In this document: positions 63,194 to 64,000 of the stretch, piece after piece
How the letters are laid out: each line of letters starts with the position of its first letter
How positions within the stretch are numbered: position 1 is the stretch's first letter
Made by a program: the position numbers and the translations under genes
Notes under the pieces: model-generated
The model's database searches: none
Seen by the model: the letters and a program-made list of their open reading frames with translations, nothing else
Told to the model about the DNA's origin: nothing
Assembly (NCBI RefSeq): GCF_000306255.2
Contig: NZ_AKWY02000034.1
Location: forward strand, 434,001-498,000
From: Leptospira noguchii serovar Panama str. CZ214
GTDB taxonomy: Bacteria > Spirochaetota > Leptospiria > Leptospirales > Leptospiraceae
Length of the DNA stretch: 64,000 nucleotides
Direction: 5' to 3'

Positions 63194-64000
63194 AAACAAA
63201 AGAACTCACTCAATCAAAAATAGAAGAGGTTTCTTTAGAAATTCTTCTAAGACACGCGGTTAAAGCAAAACACGGTTTAGAAAAAGAAAGTATGAGGGTC
63301 AATCCGGATGGAACTCTCGCGGGAACAACTCATCCAATTCATTTGGGTTCTAGTTTGACCAATCACTATATCAAGACCGATTTTGCCGAACCACAACTAG
63401 AATACGCGACTCATCCCCGTCCTAAAATAGAAGCAAATATTAGAGAATTACAAGATTTGCATATATTTACGATTCGCAAATTGGAAAACGAACTCATCTG
63501 GCCTTTTAGTATGCCGCCTGTTTTACCCGAAGAAGAAAACGAGATTCCACTCGGGCAATATGGAACTTCTCATTCAGGAAGATGGAAAACGATCTATCGT
63601 CACGGATTGGGTCTTCGCTATGGAAGAAGGATGCAGACTATTTCTGGAGTTCATTATAACTTTTCTTTTTCAAAGGTTTTTCTCAGGCAATTTTTAGGAA
63701 AAGAAATTTCTAATTTTACAAAAGAAGAGATTTCTTCTTTATATTTACATGTGATTCGGAATTTTTTAAGAAGGGTTCATTTTCTAACTTATCTTACTGG
63801 ATCTTCCACAGTTTTCGATTCTACTTTTTTGCCAAATCCTGGAGATTTGAAGTTTGAAAAGCATAAGAGTTTTACGTTATACTCAACTTATGCAACTTCA
63901 CTTAGGATGAGCGAGATTGGATATACGAGCAAGGTTCAAGATACATTAGGAATTCATTATAATTCACTGGAAGAATATGTGGACCGTATGTGTTACGCGG
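63190..64000 (+). CDS. gshA: GshA, glutamate-cysteine ligase (5' part only)
   Basis: The first 270 codons of an E. coli-type glutamate-cysteine ligase, cut by the window end. HGLEKESMRVNPDGTLAGTTHP (about 25-46, residues split by the family's conserved GLE.E..RV.PDG), TDFAEPQLEY, LGQYGTSHSGRWKTIYRHGL and MQTISGVHYNFSFS are unmistakable. It makes gamma-glutamylcysteine, the first step of glutathione synthesis. The TTG start overlaps the ggt stop (TTGA). Whether a glutathione synthetase follows lies outside the window. Confidence 0.93.
   Translation, partial: MKTKELTQSKIEEVSLEILLRHAVKAKHGLEKESMRVNPDGTLAGTTHPIHLGSSLTNHYIKTDFAEPQLEYATHPRPKIEANIRELQDLHIFTIRKLENELIWPFSMPPVLPEEENEIPLGQYGTSHSGRWKTIYRHGLGLRYGRRMQTISGVHYNFSFSKVFLRQFLGKEISNFTKEEISSLYLHVIRNFLRRVHFLTYLTGSSTVFDSTFLPNPGDLKFEKHKSFTLYSTYATSLRMSEIGYTSKVQDTLGIHYNSLEEYVDRMCYA

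Overview
The window looks like chromosome of a pathogenic Leptospira, most probably of the L. interrogans group. The support is AT-rich DNA with A/T-ending codons, frequent TTG starts, a spirochaete-style flagellar switch gene set (fliN, fliM), an Mla/MCE lipid-transport operon, a SemiSWEET gene, a complete homoserine O-acetyl route to methionine, and lax spirochaetal lipoboxes. Species assignment is inference from gene content; no database was consulted. No prophage, CRISPR array, rRNA or intact transposase was found.

Layout. Positions 1-3.3 kb: the start of mqnA (cut by the window edge) coupled to a small DUF2007-like gene, a cheR chemotaxis methyltransferase, a MITE-like repeat, a HIT hydrolase and a 57-bp tandem repeat. 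3.3-11.1 kb: a compact division/cell-wall (dcw) run rsmH-ftsL-murE-mraY-ftsW-murG-murC, with most junctions overlapping by 4 nt or more. 11.2-13.8 kb: a DUF2157/GDYXXLXY membrane pair and a beta-hydroxyacid-dehydrogenase-type reductase. 13.9-17.7 kb: mlaD-mlaF-mlaE headed by an exported aromatic-repeat protein. Then ddl on the other strand, a second MITE-like repeat, metW-metX and metY. 22.5-31.1 kb: an outer-membrane-type protein, rsmE, a zinc-ribbon protein, a probable flagellar-coiling protein, an AAA ATPase, fliN, two SPFH proteins and NfeD. 31.2-39.3 kb: a haem-binding protein, argH, a cyclophilin lipoprotein, fliM, ferredoxin, a FecR-domain lipoprotein and SemiSWEET. 39.3-42.6 kb: queF and guaA, divergently arranged, a UPF0598/DUF4505 protein and tRNA-Cys and tRNA-Leu. 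42.7-48.9 kb: an orphan gene, an O-antigen-ligase-like protein, a core-type glycosyltransferase, gmhA and an Opp-type ATPase. 48.9-55.4 kb: an FHA protein, leuCD, a divergent cysteine-synthase-like enzyme and a UPF1-like helicase. 56.3-64 kb: a probable NrsF-type anti-sigma protein divergent from an ECF sigma factor, then a FemAB-like protein, clpS, clpA, ggt and the start of gshA.

Genes that plausibly work together: the Mur enzymes, MraY, FtsW and Ddl (peptidoglycan); MlaDFE (phospholipid traffic); MetXWY plus LeuCD and ArgH (amino acids); GmhA, the WaaE-like transferase and the ligase (LPS); FliM, FliN and the coiling protein (periplasmic flagella); ClpS and ClpA (N-degron proteolysis); Ggt and GshA (glutathione metabolism).

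The least explained signal is a dispersed intergenic family. It is built on a 14-bp imperfect palindrome, GTRGGAAYTCNYAC, often paired at 45-47 or 65-66 bp. It occurs in almost every long gene-free stretch (about 2.1, 3.0-3.3, 20.8, 28.3-28.7, 34.7 and 55.5-56.2 kb) and also forms the core of the 57-bp tandem repeat upstream of the dcw cluster. A separate 250-bp family with 18-bp inverted ends (AAYRTGAGTTCG-type) occurs twice nearly complete.
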